Positions 1-8,523 of a DNA stretch of 64,000 nucleotides are shown here, one piece after another. The stretch spans positions 6,378,501 to 6,442,500 of the forward strand of contig NZ_CP012831.1 in the NCBI RefSeq assembly GCF_001307275.1. Direction: 5' to 3'. Each line of letters begins with the position of its first letter. Within the stretch, counting starts at the first letter, position 1. The stretch is from Pseudomonas fluorescens. Its GTDB lineage: Bacteria; Pseudomonadota; Gammaproteobacteria; Pseudomonadales; Pseudomonadaceae. The notes below the pieces were generated by a model, which ran no database searches, was not told the DNA's origin, and worked only from the letters and a program-made list of their open reading frames with translations. Position numbers and translations under genes: made by a program.

Positions 1-866
1 GTGTCGAGGCGTCGCCAACTGCCACCCCGGTCATCGGACCACCAGGCGTTTCCGCGCAAGCCATAGACAATCAAGGCCCCATCGCGCGTGCCGAGCAGGC
101 CGAAAAAGCTGCCTTCATAAGGTGACTTCAAGGCCTGGAATGACTGCCCGGCATCGGTCGAACGCAACAGCAGGCCGCGCTCCCCCACCAGCAGCAAATC
201 CTTGCCCAAGGCGCGGATGCCATACAGGTTCAAGCCCTGGGGATTGTCCACATGCCGCATCCACGGTTGCCAGCTTCGCCCGCCGTCATCGGTGCGGTAG
301 ATCTGGTTGTAGGCGCCCACGACGTAGCCATGCAGGCGGTCACTGAAGTACAGGTCGAGAAACGGTTTATCCGGTCCGTCATCGAGCATGTGCCGTGCCT
401 GCGCCAACTGGCTGGCACCGTCGGGTTGGTTGGCATCGCGCTCGGCGACTTGCACCGCCAGGGCGATGGCGCGCTCACCATCGAGTTGTTTCTGCCAGGT
501 TTCCCCGCCGTCCTGGGTGTGCAGCACCACCCCCAGATGACCGACCGCCCAGCCCTGCTCGGCATCGACGAATTGCACCGCCGTCAGGCTGACGCTGACC
601 GGTACCCTGGCCTGGCGCCAATTCACGCCTGCATCATCCGAGAGCAGCACGATCCCGCGCTCGCCCACTGCAACCAGGCGCTCGCCAGCCCGGGCCAGCC
701 CAAGCAATACCGCGCGCGGGGCCTTGGTCGTCGGCAGTGCCGGTTGCTGCAGCACCGCCAATGTCGTGGCCTGTGCGACCCAGGGCACACTCGCCAACAG
801 GCACCCCACCAGGGCGCAAACACCCCATAGCGGAACTCGGCGCGCAAAGATTTTTTCAACGTTCAT
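1..866 (-). CDS. YCF48/BNR-repeat exported propeller protein (3' end beyond window)
   Basis: An open frame runs on the minus strand from an ATG at 866 to the left edge without a stop, so the C-terminus is missing. The start MNVEKIFARR is followed by a hydrophobic stretch and a VAQA-type signal-peptidase site, so the product is exported. The mature part repeats short GERG-I-LLS-D-AG-NW and GVVLHT-DGGETW units, typical of YCF48/HCF136-like beta-propellers. It lies 69 bp downstream of the DUF1329 gene in the same direction and ends the visible part of the operon. In related clusters these three genes often precede an MMPL/RND-type transporter, which would lie off the left edge (inference). Substrate unknown. 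Confidence 0.8.
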   Translation of the reverse strand, partial: MNVEKIFARRVPLWGVCALVGCLLASVPWVAQATTLAVLQQPALPTTKAPRAVLLGLARAGERLVAVGERGIVLLSDDAGVNWRQARVPVSVSLTAVQFVDAEQGWAVGHLGVVLHTQDGGETWQKQLDGERAIALAVQVAERDANQPDGASQLAQARHMLDDGPDKPFLDLYFSDRLHGYVVGAYNQIYRTDDGGRSWQPWMRHVDNPQGLNLYGIRALGKDLLLVGERGLLLRSTDAGQSFQALKSPYEGSFFGLLGTRDGALIVYGLRGNAWWSDDRGGSWRRLD

Positions 867-935
867 ATCGTTATTCCGCCTGGAAAATCGTAAGCGACCG
901 CGACGAACCGCCTCCTCGCCACGGCCGCCACAGGT

Positions 936-2297
936 TCAACGCATGTTTTCGTTGGCCATGGCATCCGGCGTGAAGTAGGACGCCGAAGGCTTCGCGACCT
1001 TCTGGTACTGAACCGCCAGGTCGTTGCTCGATGAGTTGAGGAAGTAGGCGCCAGTGTCGAGGTTGTAGCTGCCCCACATGACCTGTGCGGTGAGGGCCGG
1101 CAGGTCGGGTGCCAGCAGCGTCAACGAATACATCTGCCGGCCGAGCTTGCCCTGGGCGTCGTAACCGTCGGCCATCAGGATCTGCCAGGAGTCTTCGTCG
1201 ACGTAGTAGGTCCGACGCGGCACGACATGGCGCTTGCCGGACTTGAGCGTGGCCTCGACCACCCAGACCCGATGCTTCTCCCAACGCACCAGATCCGGGT
1301 TGAGGAAGTTCGCCTTGACCAGGTCGTCGCTCTTGGCCAGCGCGGCGCGGTTATTGTTGTAGCCGACGATCAGTTCTTTCTTGCCCACCAGCTTGAGGTC
1401 ATAGCGATCGGTCGGTCCGAACAGCATGAACGCCTCGTCGAACAGGCCGACGCCGGAGGTCACGAAGTCCGGCGTGTCATAGGCAATGTTCGGCGCCCGG
1501 CGAACCCGGCGCTGGCCGACCAGATATTGCCAAGCCGCCCGATTGCCCGGGTCCAGGTCCCAATGAGTCATCAGGCCTTCGCCGGCCTTGGACGATGGCA
1601 ACTCAGTGAACAGCTTGCCCAGCAGGTACTTTCCCGAATAGTTTTCCAGGCTGCCGCCTTCGACGTAGTAAGGAAACTGATAGGTGTATTGCGCTCGGGT
1701 CGCCTGGACTTTCTTGCCGCCGGCGGTCATCAGCCAGGTATCGAAAGGCGAGCTGATGGTGTCGCCGCCCTGCCAGGACAACCGGTAGTTCCACAGCACT
1801 TGCGCACCGTTTTCCGGGATCGGGAACGGGATGCCGCCGTAGGCGTTGGAGACCTTCTCACTGTCCACGTCCAGCGTGGCGCGGGTGGCATTCTTGCTGG
1901 TGTTGTCATACACCCATTGCGGCGCGGCGGCCGAGCGATGGGTCGGGTATACGTCCAGGCGATAGTCCGGATATTTCTTGAGCAGCAGCTTGGTGCCTTC
2001 GGCCAATTCGCTGGCGTACTGCTCCATGTTCGCGGCCTTGATCGAATACAGCGGTTTCTCGCTGGCGAATGGATCGGGGCGCTTGTCTCCCGGTTTGTAG
2101 CCGGGCGTGACCTGGGTGTAACCACCCTGCCAGGCCGGGATGCTGCCATCGGCATTGCCGGCACGCTCGCCGCCCAGGGGGGTCAAATCGGTTTTCAAGC
2201 GTGCGGCCTGTTCGGGCGACACCGCCGCTTGCGCCAGCCCCATGCCGGCGAGGGCCAGGGTCAGGACGCACGTGTTCAGGAATGCTGTGTTCTGCAT
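936..2297 (-). CDS. DUF1329 exported outer-membrane-associated protein
   Basis: 453 residues starting MQNTAFLNTC, with a clear signal peptide cleaved near AQAA. The body (SIPAWQGG, then PY, YPTHRSAA and HVVPRRTYYVDEDSW motifs) is characteristic of the DUF1329 family, whose fold is lipoprotein-carrier-like (LolA/LolB superfamily). The gene sits 15 bp after the DUF1302 gene, its usual partner. I infer a role in moving or sensing hydrophobic aromatic substrates at the outer membrane, because the upstream genes oxidise aromatic alcohols and aldehydes. No enzymatic motif is visible. Confidence 0.85.
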   Translation of the reverse strand: MQNTAFLNTCVLTLALAGMGLAQAAVSPEQAARLKTDLTPLGGERAGNADGSIPAWQGGYTQVTPGYKPGDKRPDPFASEKPLYSIKAANMEQYASELAEGTKLLLKKYPDYRLDVYPTHRSAAAPQWVYDNTSKNATRATLDVDSEKVSNAYGGIPFPIPENGAQVLWNYRLSWQGGDTISSPFDTWLMTAGGKKVQATRAQYTYQFPYYVEGGSLENYSGKYLLGKLFTELPSSKAGEGLMTHWDLDPGNRAAWQYLVGQRRVRRAPNIAYDTPDFVTSGVGLFDEAFMLFGPTDRYDLKLVGKKELIVGYNNNRAALAKSDDLVKANFLNPDLVRWEKHRVWVVEATLKSGKRHVVPRRTYYVDEDSWQILMADGYDAQGKLGRQMYSLTLLAPDLPALTAQVMWGSYNLDTGAYFLNSSSNDLAVQYQKVAKPSASYFTPDAMANENMR

Positions 2298-2312
2298 GGC
2301 GAATCCACCTTA

Positions 2313-3962
2313 TTAGAATGAGGTTTTCACGTAGAGCGAGACGAAGTCGCGGTCGGCCAACGACTGTCCGTAACTGAAATTGCCGTCTTCGCGCAGGCCG
2401 GCTTTCGGTGCGCCGAAGAAGTTCACGTAGTTGAGGCCGACGTCCCAGCGTTGCAGATAGGTGGCTTTGAGCCCGACACTCCAGTCACCGGAATGGGTGT
2501 TGCCGAAGCCGGATTTGTTGACCGCCGATGAACGCCCATCGAGCACCACCCCCATGCCGATCGGCACGGTCAGGTCGATTCCGTCGACGATCTGGAAGTA
2601 CGCCGGCTCGATCAATACCCGCAGCGCCGTGGCATCGCGGGTGGTGTTGGAATCCAGCGCGGCAGCGTTCTTGGTCACGCTCAAGGTGCGGTTCCAGGCC
2701 AGTTCGGCCAGGGCCGAGCCGCCGTCCCAGAACGAGGTGGGCGATAACAGGTAAATCGCCGACAGGTTGGCGTGGGCGGTCTTGCCCCTGGCGAACAACT
2801 CATTGTCGCCACCATCGGCCTCCATGCCGGGGGTCACCACTTGCAGGTTGCTCACCAGCGGTGCGTTCCAGCGCACGGACGTTTCACCGGCGAAGTTGAA
2901 CGGGCCGTAGGCGGTGGAGAAACTGACGCCGGCGGTCTTGATGTCTTCGGCGTAGACCTGCCGATAGGAACCCAGGATCGGCAACCCGGTGGCCGCTGCC
3001 GCCGGACCGTCCAGGTACGCATACAACCCGATCGGCGCCTTGTCGTGGTACTGGGCCGCGTAGAAACCCAGCTCCAGTTCGGTGCCGCTGGGCTTGAAGC
3101 GGATCTGCATGCCGCCCTGCCCCGAATTGCGCGGTTTCAGATCGCCGCCATTGACCGTGTCGTTGCCGAACACTTCGCGCAACGGACCACTGCCGTAACC
3201 GATGGCATCGGCATCGCTCAGGTAGCTGCCGGCGCCGGGGAGATTGGAACGTTCCCACTCGAACTGATAGTAAGCACCCACCGACAACTGCGGGTTGATC
3301 TGCAATTGCCCGGAGATTTGATTGACCGGCCGCAGGATCTCCTTGAACTGAGTCCCCGGCACGCTGAGCAACTTGACGACATCGGTCGGGCCCTGGGCAT
3401 TGGCAATGCCGTTGCCGCCGTAGAACAGGCTTTCCCCGTAGATCAGGCTGTGTCGACCCAGGCGCGCCACGCCCTGGGAGTCTTCACCGAGGTCACCGCG
3501 CAGGAACACGAAGGCATCGAGAATTTCCGCGTCGCGACCGTGGAGCTTGCGGGTTTCGCTGAGAAAATGCGGTTGCTCGCTGCTGTCGGTGTCCTGGTTG
3601 TAGATATCGTCGTACCAGGCCGCGCCGCTCACGCGCAGCCCATAGTTTTGCCGGCTCAGGTCCATCTCGGAGAACAGGTCCAGGCGGTTGGAGACCAGGC
3701 CGCTGCTGAAGTTCTTATCGCCCTGACTCTGGATCGAGGGGTACAGGCCGTTGGCGGTTGGTGCGTTGACCAAGCGGCTGTCCTGCCCTTGCAGGCGCCA
3801 GGCCTGGCTGTACTTGATGGTGTTGTCCCAGCGCAGTTTCCAATCGGAGTCACCCAGGTCCATTTGCATGGCCTCGACCCGATCGACCATCACGCCGGTA
3901 CTGCACAACGCCAGGAACAAGGCGCAGTGCTTGAAACGAAAGCTATCTTTGAGGTTATCCAT
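2313..3962 (-). CDS. DUF1302 outer-membrane beta-barrel protein
   Basis: 549 residues. It has an N-terminal signal region and a long alternating-pattern body, and it ends SLYVKTSF with the terminal phenylalanine used by outer-membrane beta-barrels as the Bam recognition signal. Motifs such as WDNTIKYSQAWR near the mature N-terminus are typical of DUF1302. It probably forms a channel or uptake porin for the aromatic substrate handled by the upstream dehydrogenases (inference from context). It lies 90 bp downstream of the calA-like gene, and the DUF1329 gene follows 15 bp later. Confidence 0.85.
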   Translation of the reverse strand: MDNLKDSFRFKHCALFLALCSTGVMVDRVEAMQMDLGDSDWKLRWDNTIKYSQAWRLQGQDSRLVNAPTANGLYPSIQSQGDKNFSSGLVSNRLDLFSEMDLSRQNYGLRVSGAAWYDDIYNQDTDSSEQPHFLSETRKLHGRDAEILDAFVFLRGDLGEDSQGVARLGRHSLIYGESLFYGGNGIANAQGPTDVVKLLSVPGTQFKEILRPVNQISGQLQINPQLSVGAYYQFEWERSNLPGAGSYLSDADAIGYGSGPLREVFGNDTVNGGDLKPRNSGQGGMQIRFKPSGTELELGFYAAQYHDKAPIGLYAYLDGPAAAATGLPILGSYRQVYAEDIKTAGVSFSTAYGPFNFAGETSVRWNAPLVSNLQVVTPGMEADGGDNELFARGKTAHANLSAIYLLSPTSFWDGGSALAELAWNRTLSVTKNAAALDSNTTRDATALRVLIEPAYFQIVDGIDLTVPIGMGVVLDGRSSAVNKSGFGNTHSGDWSVGLKATYLQRWDVGLNYVNFFGAPKAGLREDGNFSYGQSLADRDFVSLYVKTSF

Positions 3963-4052
3963 GGACGCTTCTCATTATTGTTATTTTTGGGCATGGCTTT
4001 GCCAGCCAACACGCTCAGGTCGCGGCTCGCGCCGCTTTGCGCGGGTGCGCAT

Positions 4053-4820
4053 TCAGATGTAGGTGGAGGCCAATCCACCATCGACCGGCAGGTTGACGCC
4101 GTTGATCCAGCGCGACTCGTCGGCACACAGGAAAGCGATCACCGCCGCCACCTCATCGGCATAAGCGGGACGTTTCATGCGATGGGCATCGGCCTGGGTC
4201 CGGGCCTCGCCGAGCATGCTCACGAAGTCATCGAGGATCGGCGTGAAAACCGGGCCTGGCGCGACACTGTTCATGCGCACCGAATGCTCAAGGAACCAGG
4301 GTTGGGCCTGCAGGTAGTTCCAGACGATCAAGGCTTCCTTGAAGTACTGGTAGCAGGTCTGGTCCGGCACCGGGTGATCGGCCAGCCAGGCTTGCGCGGC
4401 GGCAAAGTCTTCGATGCGCGCCAGCGCCTTGTGCTGTTCCAGGCGTAACGGCCACTCGGCACCGAGGATCGAGGCGATGTTGACGATGCTGCCACCAGCG
4501 CTGATGCGCGGCAGCAGCGCACGGCTCAGGTGGCGCAGCCCAAGGTAGTTGACCCGCGCCAGCAGTCGCGGGTTGGCAGTGCCCGGCACGCCGGCGATGT
4601 TGCACAGGCTGTCAAGCCGTGCGGGCAGCTGTGGCAGCAACCGTTCGATGTTCTCGGCGCTGCTCAAGTCGCCCTGCACAAAACCGTCCAGGGTCATGTG
4701 CGGCGCCTTGAGGTCCACGCCAATCACCTGGGCGCCGTGTGCGCGCAGCAGGCTCGCCGTGGCAGCACCGATACCCGACGAGACACCGGTCACCAGCACA
4801 ATCTTGTTGTCGAGTTTCAT
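4053..4820 (-). CDS. calA: Coniferyl-alcohol-dehydrogenase-type SDR
   Basis: 255-residue short-chain dehydrogenase. The N-terminal TGVSSGIG is the NAD(P)-binding glycine motif, NIAG is the second Rossmann motif, and YQYFK gives the catalytic YxxxK. The segments CNIAGVPGTA, CYQYFKEALIVW and ESRWINGVNLPVDGGLAS closely match what I remember of CalA, the coniferyl alcohol dehydrogenase of Pseudomonas sp. HR199, which oxidises coniferyl alcohol to the aldehyde. The aldehyde dehydrogenase gene 71 bp upstream would take the next step. The exact substrate cannot be fixed from sequence alone. A short GGGCCC-N10-GGGCCC hairpin (4854-4875) lies between the two genes. Confidence 0.82.
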   Translation of the reverse strand: MKLDNKIVLVTGVSSGIGAATASLLRAHGAQVIGVDLKAPHMTLDGFVQGDLSSAENIERLLPQLPARLDSLCNIAGVPGTANPRLLARVNYLGLRHLSRALLPRISAGGSIVNIASILGAEWPLRLEQHKALARIEDFAAAQAWLADHPVPDQTCYQYFKEALIVWNYLQAQPWFLEHSVRMNSVAPGPVFTPILDDFVSMLGEARTQADAHRMKRPAYADEVAAVIAFLCADESRWINGVNLPVDGGLASTYI

Positions 4821-4853
4821 GTTGAGTCCTCTTATTATTTTTGTGTACTCGCA

Positions 4854-4875
4854 GGGCCCTCAGCTCATCGGGCCC
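4854..4875 (-). other. Intercistronic inverted repeat
   Basis: GGGCCC-N10-GGGCCC lies between the aldehyde dehydrogenase and the SDR gene. No T-run follows on the minus strand, so it looks like an mRNA processing or stability hairpin rather than a full terminator. Confidence 0.4.
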
Positions 4876-4891
4876 GGTGAAGACCGGCCTG

Positions 4892-6364
4892 TCAGAATGG
4901 GTAGATCGGCGCCGTGTCCTTGACCGTCACCCATTGCCATTGGGTGTATTCGTCCCAGTCCGCCGGGCCGCCGACACTGCCGCCATTGCCCGAGGCGCCG
5001 CGCCCGCCGAACGGGTTGACGCATTCATCGGCGACGGTCTGGTCATTGATGTGCAACATGCCGCACTGCAACCGCTCACCGATGGCCATGGCCCGGCCCA
5101 CGGATGGTGAAATGATCGCCGCCGCCAAACCGTATTCGGTGCGATTGGCCAATTCGATGGCTTCGTCATCGGTGGCGAAGCTGACTACCGTTGCCACCGG
5201 CCCGAAGACCTCCTCGTCGAAGGCGCGCATGCCCGGCTTCACACCGCTGAGCACCGTGGCCTGGTAGAACAGCCGATCGTGATCGCCGCCGGCCTCCAGT
5301 CGGGCCCCGGCGAGCACGGTGTCGCTGACGATGTCGTGCACCCGTTGCAACTGCCGCTGATTGATCAGGGGCCCCATGGCGGCTTCTTCCCGAGCGGCGT
5401 TGCCGAGGGTCATGGCCTGGGCCTTTTCCACCAGTTTGCGGGTCAGCTCGGCGGCAATGGATTCATGGGCGAGAATCAAGCCAGTGGCCATGCAAATCTG
5501 CCCTTGGTGCAGCCAGGCGCCCCAGGCCGCGTTCCGGGCCGCGAGGTCGAGGTCGGCGTCTTCGAGAATGATCAGTGGGTTCTTGCCGCCCAACTCCAGG
5601 GCGACCTTCTTCAGGTTGCGCCCGGCCACTTCAGCGACCTTGCGACCGGCGCCGGTGGAACCGGTGAAGGCGATCATGCGCACATTAGGGTCGCGGCACA
5701 GCGCTTCTCCGGCATCCGCCGCGCCGGGCAGCACTTGCAGCAAGCCCTTGGGCAGGCCTGCCACTTCGAACAACCGGGCGATGAGGAAACCGCCACTCAC
5801 CGGGGTCTGTGGATCCGGCTTGAGCACCACCGCGTTGCCTGCCGCCAGGGCCGGCGCGACGGAGCGCATGGACAGCACCAGGGGAAAGTTGAAGGGCGAA
5901 ATCACCCCGACTACGCCATGGGGCTGGCGCCGCGCATAGGACAGGCGCCCTGCCTCGCTGGGCAGGACCACCCCATGGGCCTGGGACAGCAGGCCGGCGG
6001 CCTGATGCAACAGCACGATGGCTTCGCGCATTTCGTGCTGGCCCTTGAACAGCGCGGCACCGGTCTCCCGGGCCACGTACAGCGCCAGCTCGTCGAAGGA
6101 CTGCTCGGCCACGTCGGCGGCCTTGCGGAAGATCGCCGCCCGCTGCCGCGGGCCCAGCGCCGCCCACGCCGGCTGCGCCAGGGCCGCGTCGCGACTGGCC
6201 TTGGCAATGTCGGCGGAGTCGGCCATGGCACAGCGCATCAGCCGCTCACCGGTGGCCGGCTCGATGATCGATTGCAGCGGGCCCGAGGCAGGCACCCAGT
6301 CACCGTTGAAGACGCATTCCGATTCGATCACCTGGGACAGCAGGTGGCTTTTGGGTGCAGACAT
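4892..6364 (-). CDS. Aromatic (benzaldehyde-type) aldehyde dehydrogenase
   Basis: 490 residues of the NAD(P)-dependent ALDH superfamily: PFNFPLVLS substrate-channel motif, FTGSTGAGRKVAE nucleotide-binding turn, catalytic Glu in LELGGKNPL, catalytic Cys in GQICMATG, and EEVFGPV near the C-terminus. The overall pattern resembles benzaldehyde or vanillin dehydrogenases (AreC/XylC-like) that convert aryl aldehydes to aryl acids. It is the first gene of the minus-strand operon; a sigma-54 promoter lies about 80-95 bp upstream, and the divergent activator gene begins 285 bp away. Together with the CalA-like SDR it would give aryl alcohol to aryl acid oxidation. Confidence 0.85.
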   Translation of the reverse strand: MSAPKSHLLSQVIESECVFNGDWVPASGPLQSIIEPATGERLMRCAMADSADIAKASRDAALAQPAWAALGPRQRAAIFRKAADVAEQSFDELALYVARETGAALFKGQHEMREAIVLLHQAAGLLSQAHGVVLPSEAGRLSYARRQPHGVVGVISPFNFPLVLSMRSVAPALAAGNAVVLKPDPQTPVSGGFLIARLFEVAGLPKGLLQVLPGAADAGEALCRDPNVRMIAFTGSTGAGRKVAEVAGRNLKKVALELGGKNPLIILEDADLDLAARNAAWGAWLHQGQICMATGLILAHESIAAELTRKLVEKAQAMTLGNAAREEAAMGPLINQRQLQRVHDIVSDTVLAGARLEAGGDHDRLFYQATVLSGVKPGMRAFDEEVFGPVATVVSFATDDEAIELANRTEYGLAAAIISPSVGRAMAIGERLQCGMLHINDQTVADECVNPFGGRGASGNGGSVGGPADWDEYTQWQWVTVKDTAPIYPF

Positions 6365-6443
6365 TTAACACTCCCGGCTCTTTGTTGTTGTCATCGTTTG
6401 CCGCACCTGGAAGGTATCGACGCAAACGCCGTGCAAGTGCTTG

Positions 6444-6459
6444 AGCAAGCGCTGTGCCG
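6444..6459 (-). promoter_or_regulatory. Sigma-54 (-24/-12) promoter of the aryl-aldehyde operon
   Basis: On the minus strand the sequence reads CGGCACAGCGCTTGCT: GG, exactly ten bases, then GC, with CAC after GG and TT before GC, matching TGGCAC-N5-TTGC. Transcription would start near 6433, leaving about 70 nt of leader before the ATG at 6364. A second, weaker match (TTGCACGGCGTTTGC) overlaps 6422-6436. The neighbouring gene encodes a sigma-54 activator, which supports the call. Confidence 0.7.
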
Positions 6460-6610
6460 GTTTTGCCCGCAGGCCTTGATAAACCTGGCGCAAGGCTCTG
6501 GCTCAAGGTTCTTCGCCAGGCATGACGCACCGGGCGCCTGCGTCTATCTGGCCGTTGGCCATCTGTCGCTTGTTCATTTGATAAAGTTATGCTTAATAAC
6601 TATCTCGCCA

Positions 6611-6629
6611 GGTGATCATTTCGATCACC
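6611..6629. promoter_or_regulatory. Inverted repeat, candidate activator-binding site
   Basis: GGTGATC-ATTTC-GATCACC is a perfect 7-bp inverted repeat, about 165 bp upstream of the sigma-54 promoter and just before the activator gene. This is a plausible position for an upstream activating sequence that could also autoregulate the activator. A second imperfect repeat (AGTTAT...ATAACT) lies just upstream at about 6585-6602. Confidence 0.45.
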
Positions 6630-6649
6630 CCGCCATCAGGGGCATAACA

Positions 6650-8425
6650 ATGAATAATCCCCACTGCCAGTTGCCGGATCATCGAATCGCCACCGAGCAT
6701 TTCCATCCACGGGGCGATAGCAACGAGTTGAGCGACAGCAGTTCGCCCACGCCGGCAGAACTCACCGCCTGCCTGTTTTTCTCCCCCGACGATGGCCGTA
6801 TCTGGCTCAACGACCAGCGCATGTTGCTGCTGCACAGTTCCTCCTTCGGTGCGTTGCGCCGGGAAATCATCGAACGCCAGGGGCTGGAGCAGGCCCGAGG
6901 CATGCTCACCCGCACCGGTTATTCCTCCGGCGCCCGCGACGCCCGACTGATTCGTGAACGCTGGCCCCACGCCGATGCCGCGGCGGTGTTTCGCGCCGGC
7001 ACGCATCTGCACACCCTCGAAGGCATGACCAAGGTCGAGCCGCTGCATTTCAAGTTCGACGCCGACTCGGGATTCTATGAGGGGGAATTTCTCTGGCATC
7101 ACTCCTGCGAGGCCGACGAGCATGTCGCCGCCTATGGCACCGGGCAGGATCCGGTGTGCTGGACCGAACTGGGCTACGCCATCGGTTTCGTCAGCGGGCT
7201 GTTCGGGCAACTGGTGGTGTTTCGCGAAGTGGAATGCCGGGGCATGGGCCACGAACGCTGCCGAGTCGTCGGCAAGACCGCTGAACAATGGGGCGACATC
7301 GAGCAGGACCTGAATTACCTCAATGCCTCGCCGCCGACCGTCGTCGCCCGCGCCGACACTCAGTCCGACAACGTGGCCGGAACCGTCCCGGTGCCGGACA
7401 GCGAACAGCCACTGATCGGTGCCAGCGCCGCTTTCAACGCCGCGACCCAGGCCTTGCAACGGGTGGCCTTGACCCCGGCCACCGTGCTGGTCAGCGGCGA
7501 ATCCGGTGTGGGCAAGGAGATGTTCGCCCGCCAGTTGCACCAACTGAGCCGTCGCCGTGATGGACCGTTCATTGCTCTCAACTGCGCGGCCATCCCCGAC
7601 AATCTGATCGAGGCTGAACTGTTCGGCGTCGAGCGCGGAGCCTACACCGGCGCCACTCATTCACGTCCCGGTCGTTTCGAGCGTGCCCACGGTGGCACGT
7701 TGTTCCTGGATGAGATCACTTGCCTGAGCCTGGCCGGGCAAAGCAAGTTGCTGCGTGCCTTGCAGGAGCGGGAAATCGAACGGGTCGGCGGCGGCCATGG
7801 CATCAAGGTCGATGTGCGCGTCGTGGCGGCCACCAACATCGACCTGCGCAAGGCCGTGGCGGACGGCGCGTTCCGTGAAGACCTGTTCTACCGGCTCAAC
7901 GTCTACCCCATCGCCCTGCCGCCCTTGCGCGAGCGCCGCGATGACATACCGTTGCTGATCAACGCCTTTCTCACGCGCTTTTGCCAGGAGTACGGCCGCA
8001 CACCGATGGGCCTGACCATGCGTGCCTTGAAGGTACTGTTGCGCTATGACTTTCCGGGCAACGTGCGGGAATTGCAGAACCTCATCGAGCGGGGCCTGAT
8101 CGCCAGCGAAGAAGGCCAGGCCATTGACCTGGTCCATCTGTTTCGCAATGAGCAATTGCCGGTGGACGCCTACTCGGTGGACCACCTCGGCGGCCTCTCG
8201 CCGATGGGCCTGGCCGCCAACGATGCCGTGGAAAAACCGGCGCTGCTCCAGTCCCTCAGCCAACTGGACGCGGACTTCTCCATTGACGGCCTGGAATCAC
8301 GCCTGATCAACGAAGCCCTGCAACTGAGCAGCGGCAACCTCGCGGCGGCCGCCCGCTCGCTGGGGCTGAGCCGGGCGCAGTTCGCGTATCGCTTGAAGAA
8401 GCATCAAAAAGGTGTCCCGGGCTGA
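6650..8425 (+). CDS. Sigma-54-dependent activator with XylR-N/V4R sensory domain
   Basis: 591 residues from the ATG at 6650, chosen because AGGGG lies 8 bp upstream and the homologous region starts here; the frame stays open far upstream but only as antisense of the aldehyde dehydrogenase. Domains: XylR-type N-terminal region (about 40-150), V4R small-molecule domain (about 150-225, with the CRGMGHERCRVVG cysteine pattern), AAA+ domain (about 255-490) with Walker A GESGVGKE, GAYTGA sigma-54 contact loop and Walker B GGTLFLDEI, and a C-terminal Fis-type helix-turn-helix (NLAAAARSLGLSRAQFAYRLKK). It belongs to the DmpR/XylR group that senses aromatics directly. It is divergent from the operon at 1-6364 and presumably activates it. 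The usual GAFTGA is GAYTGA here, which still fits active members. Confidence 0.9.
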   Translation: MNNPHCQLPDHRIATEHFHPRGDSNELSDSSSPTPAELTACLFFSPDDGRIWLNDQRMLLLHSSSFGALRREIIERQGLEQARGMLTRTGYSSGARDARLIRERWPHADAAAVFRAGTHLHTLEGMTKVEPLHFKFDADSGFYEGEFLWHHSCEADEHVAAYGTGQDPVCWTELGYAIGFVSGLFGQLVVFREVECRGMGHERCRVVGKTAEQWGDIEQDLNYLNASPPTVVARADTQSDNVAGTVPVPDSEQPLIGASAAFNAATQALQRVALTPATVLVSGESGVGKEMFARQLHQLSRRRDGPFIALNCAAIPDNLIEAELFGVERGAYTGATHSRPGRFERAHGGTLFLDEITCLSLAGQSKLLRALQEREIERVGGGHGIKVDVRVVAATNIDLRKAVADGAFREDLFYRLNVYPIALPPLRERRDDIPLLINAFLTRFCQEYGRTPMGLTMRALKVLLRYDFPGNVRELQNLIERGLIASEEGQAIDLVHLFRNEQLPVDAYSVDHLGGLSPMGLAANDAVEKPALLQSLSQLDADFSIDGLESRLINEALQLSSGNLAAAARSLGLSRAQFAYRLKKHQKGVPG

Positions 8426-8480
8426 ACACCGAACCGGGGAGATGCTGCCAAGGCAGGTCTTGGGGCCGCTTCGCGACCCA

Positions 8481-8503
8481 GCGGGAGCAAGCTCCCTCGC
8501 CAC
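8481..8503. repeat. REP element (GCGGGAGCAAGCTCCCTCGC type)
   Basis: A single palindromic REP-type sequence, just after the activator stop codon, of the GGGAGCAAGCTCCC subfamily seen again at 30494-30658 and 38178-38312. It probably acts as transcription-end or mRNA-stability sequence. Confidence 0.7.
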
Positions 8504-8523
8504 GGGAGTGTAACAACATTACC

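Noticed and set aside
6422..6436. TTGCACGGCGTTTGC as the main sigma-54 promoter
   Set aside because: It lacks the GG pair at -25/-24; the site at 6444-6459 matches better, so this is kept only as a weaker alternative.
5279..6649. N-terminal extension of the sigma-54 activator (open frame of 1048 codons)
   Set aside because: The upstream part is antisense to the aldehyde dehydrogenase and the divergent promoter; a good ribosome-binding site and the known N-terminus support the ATG at 6650.
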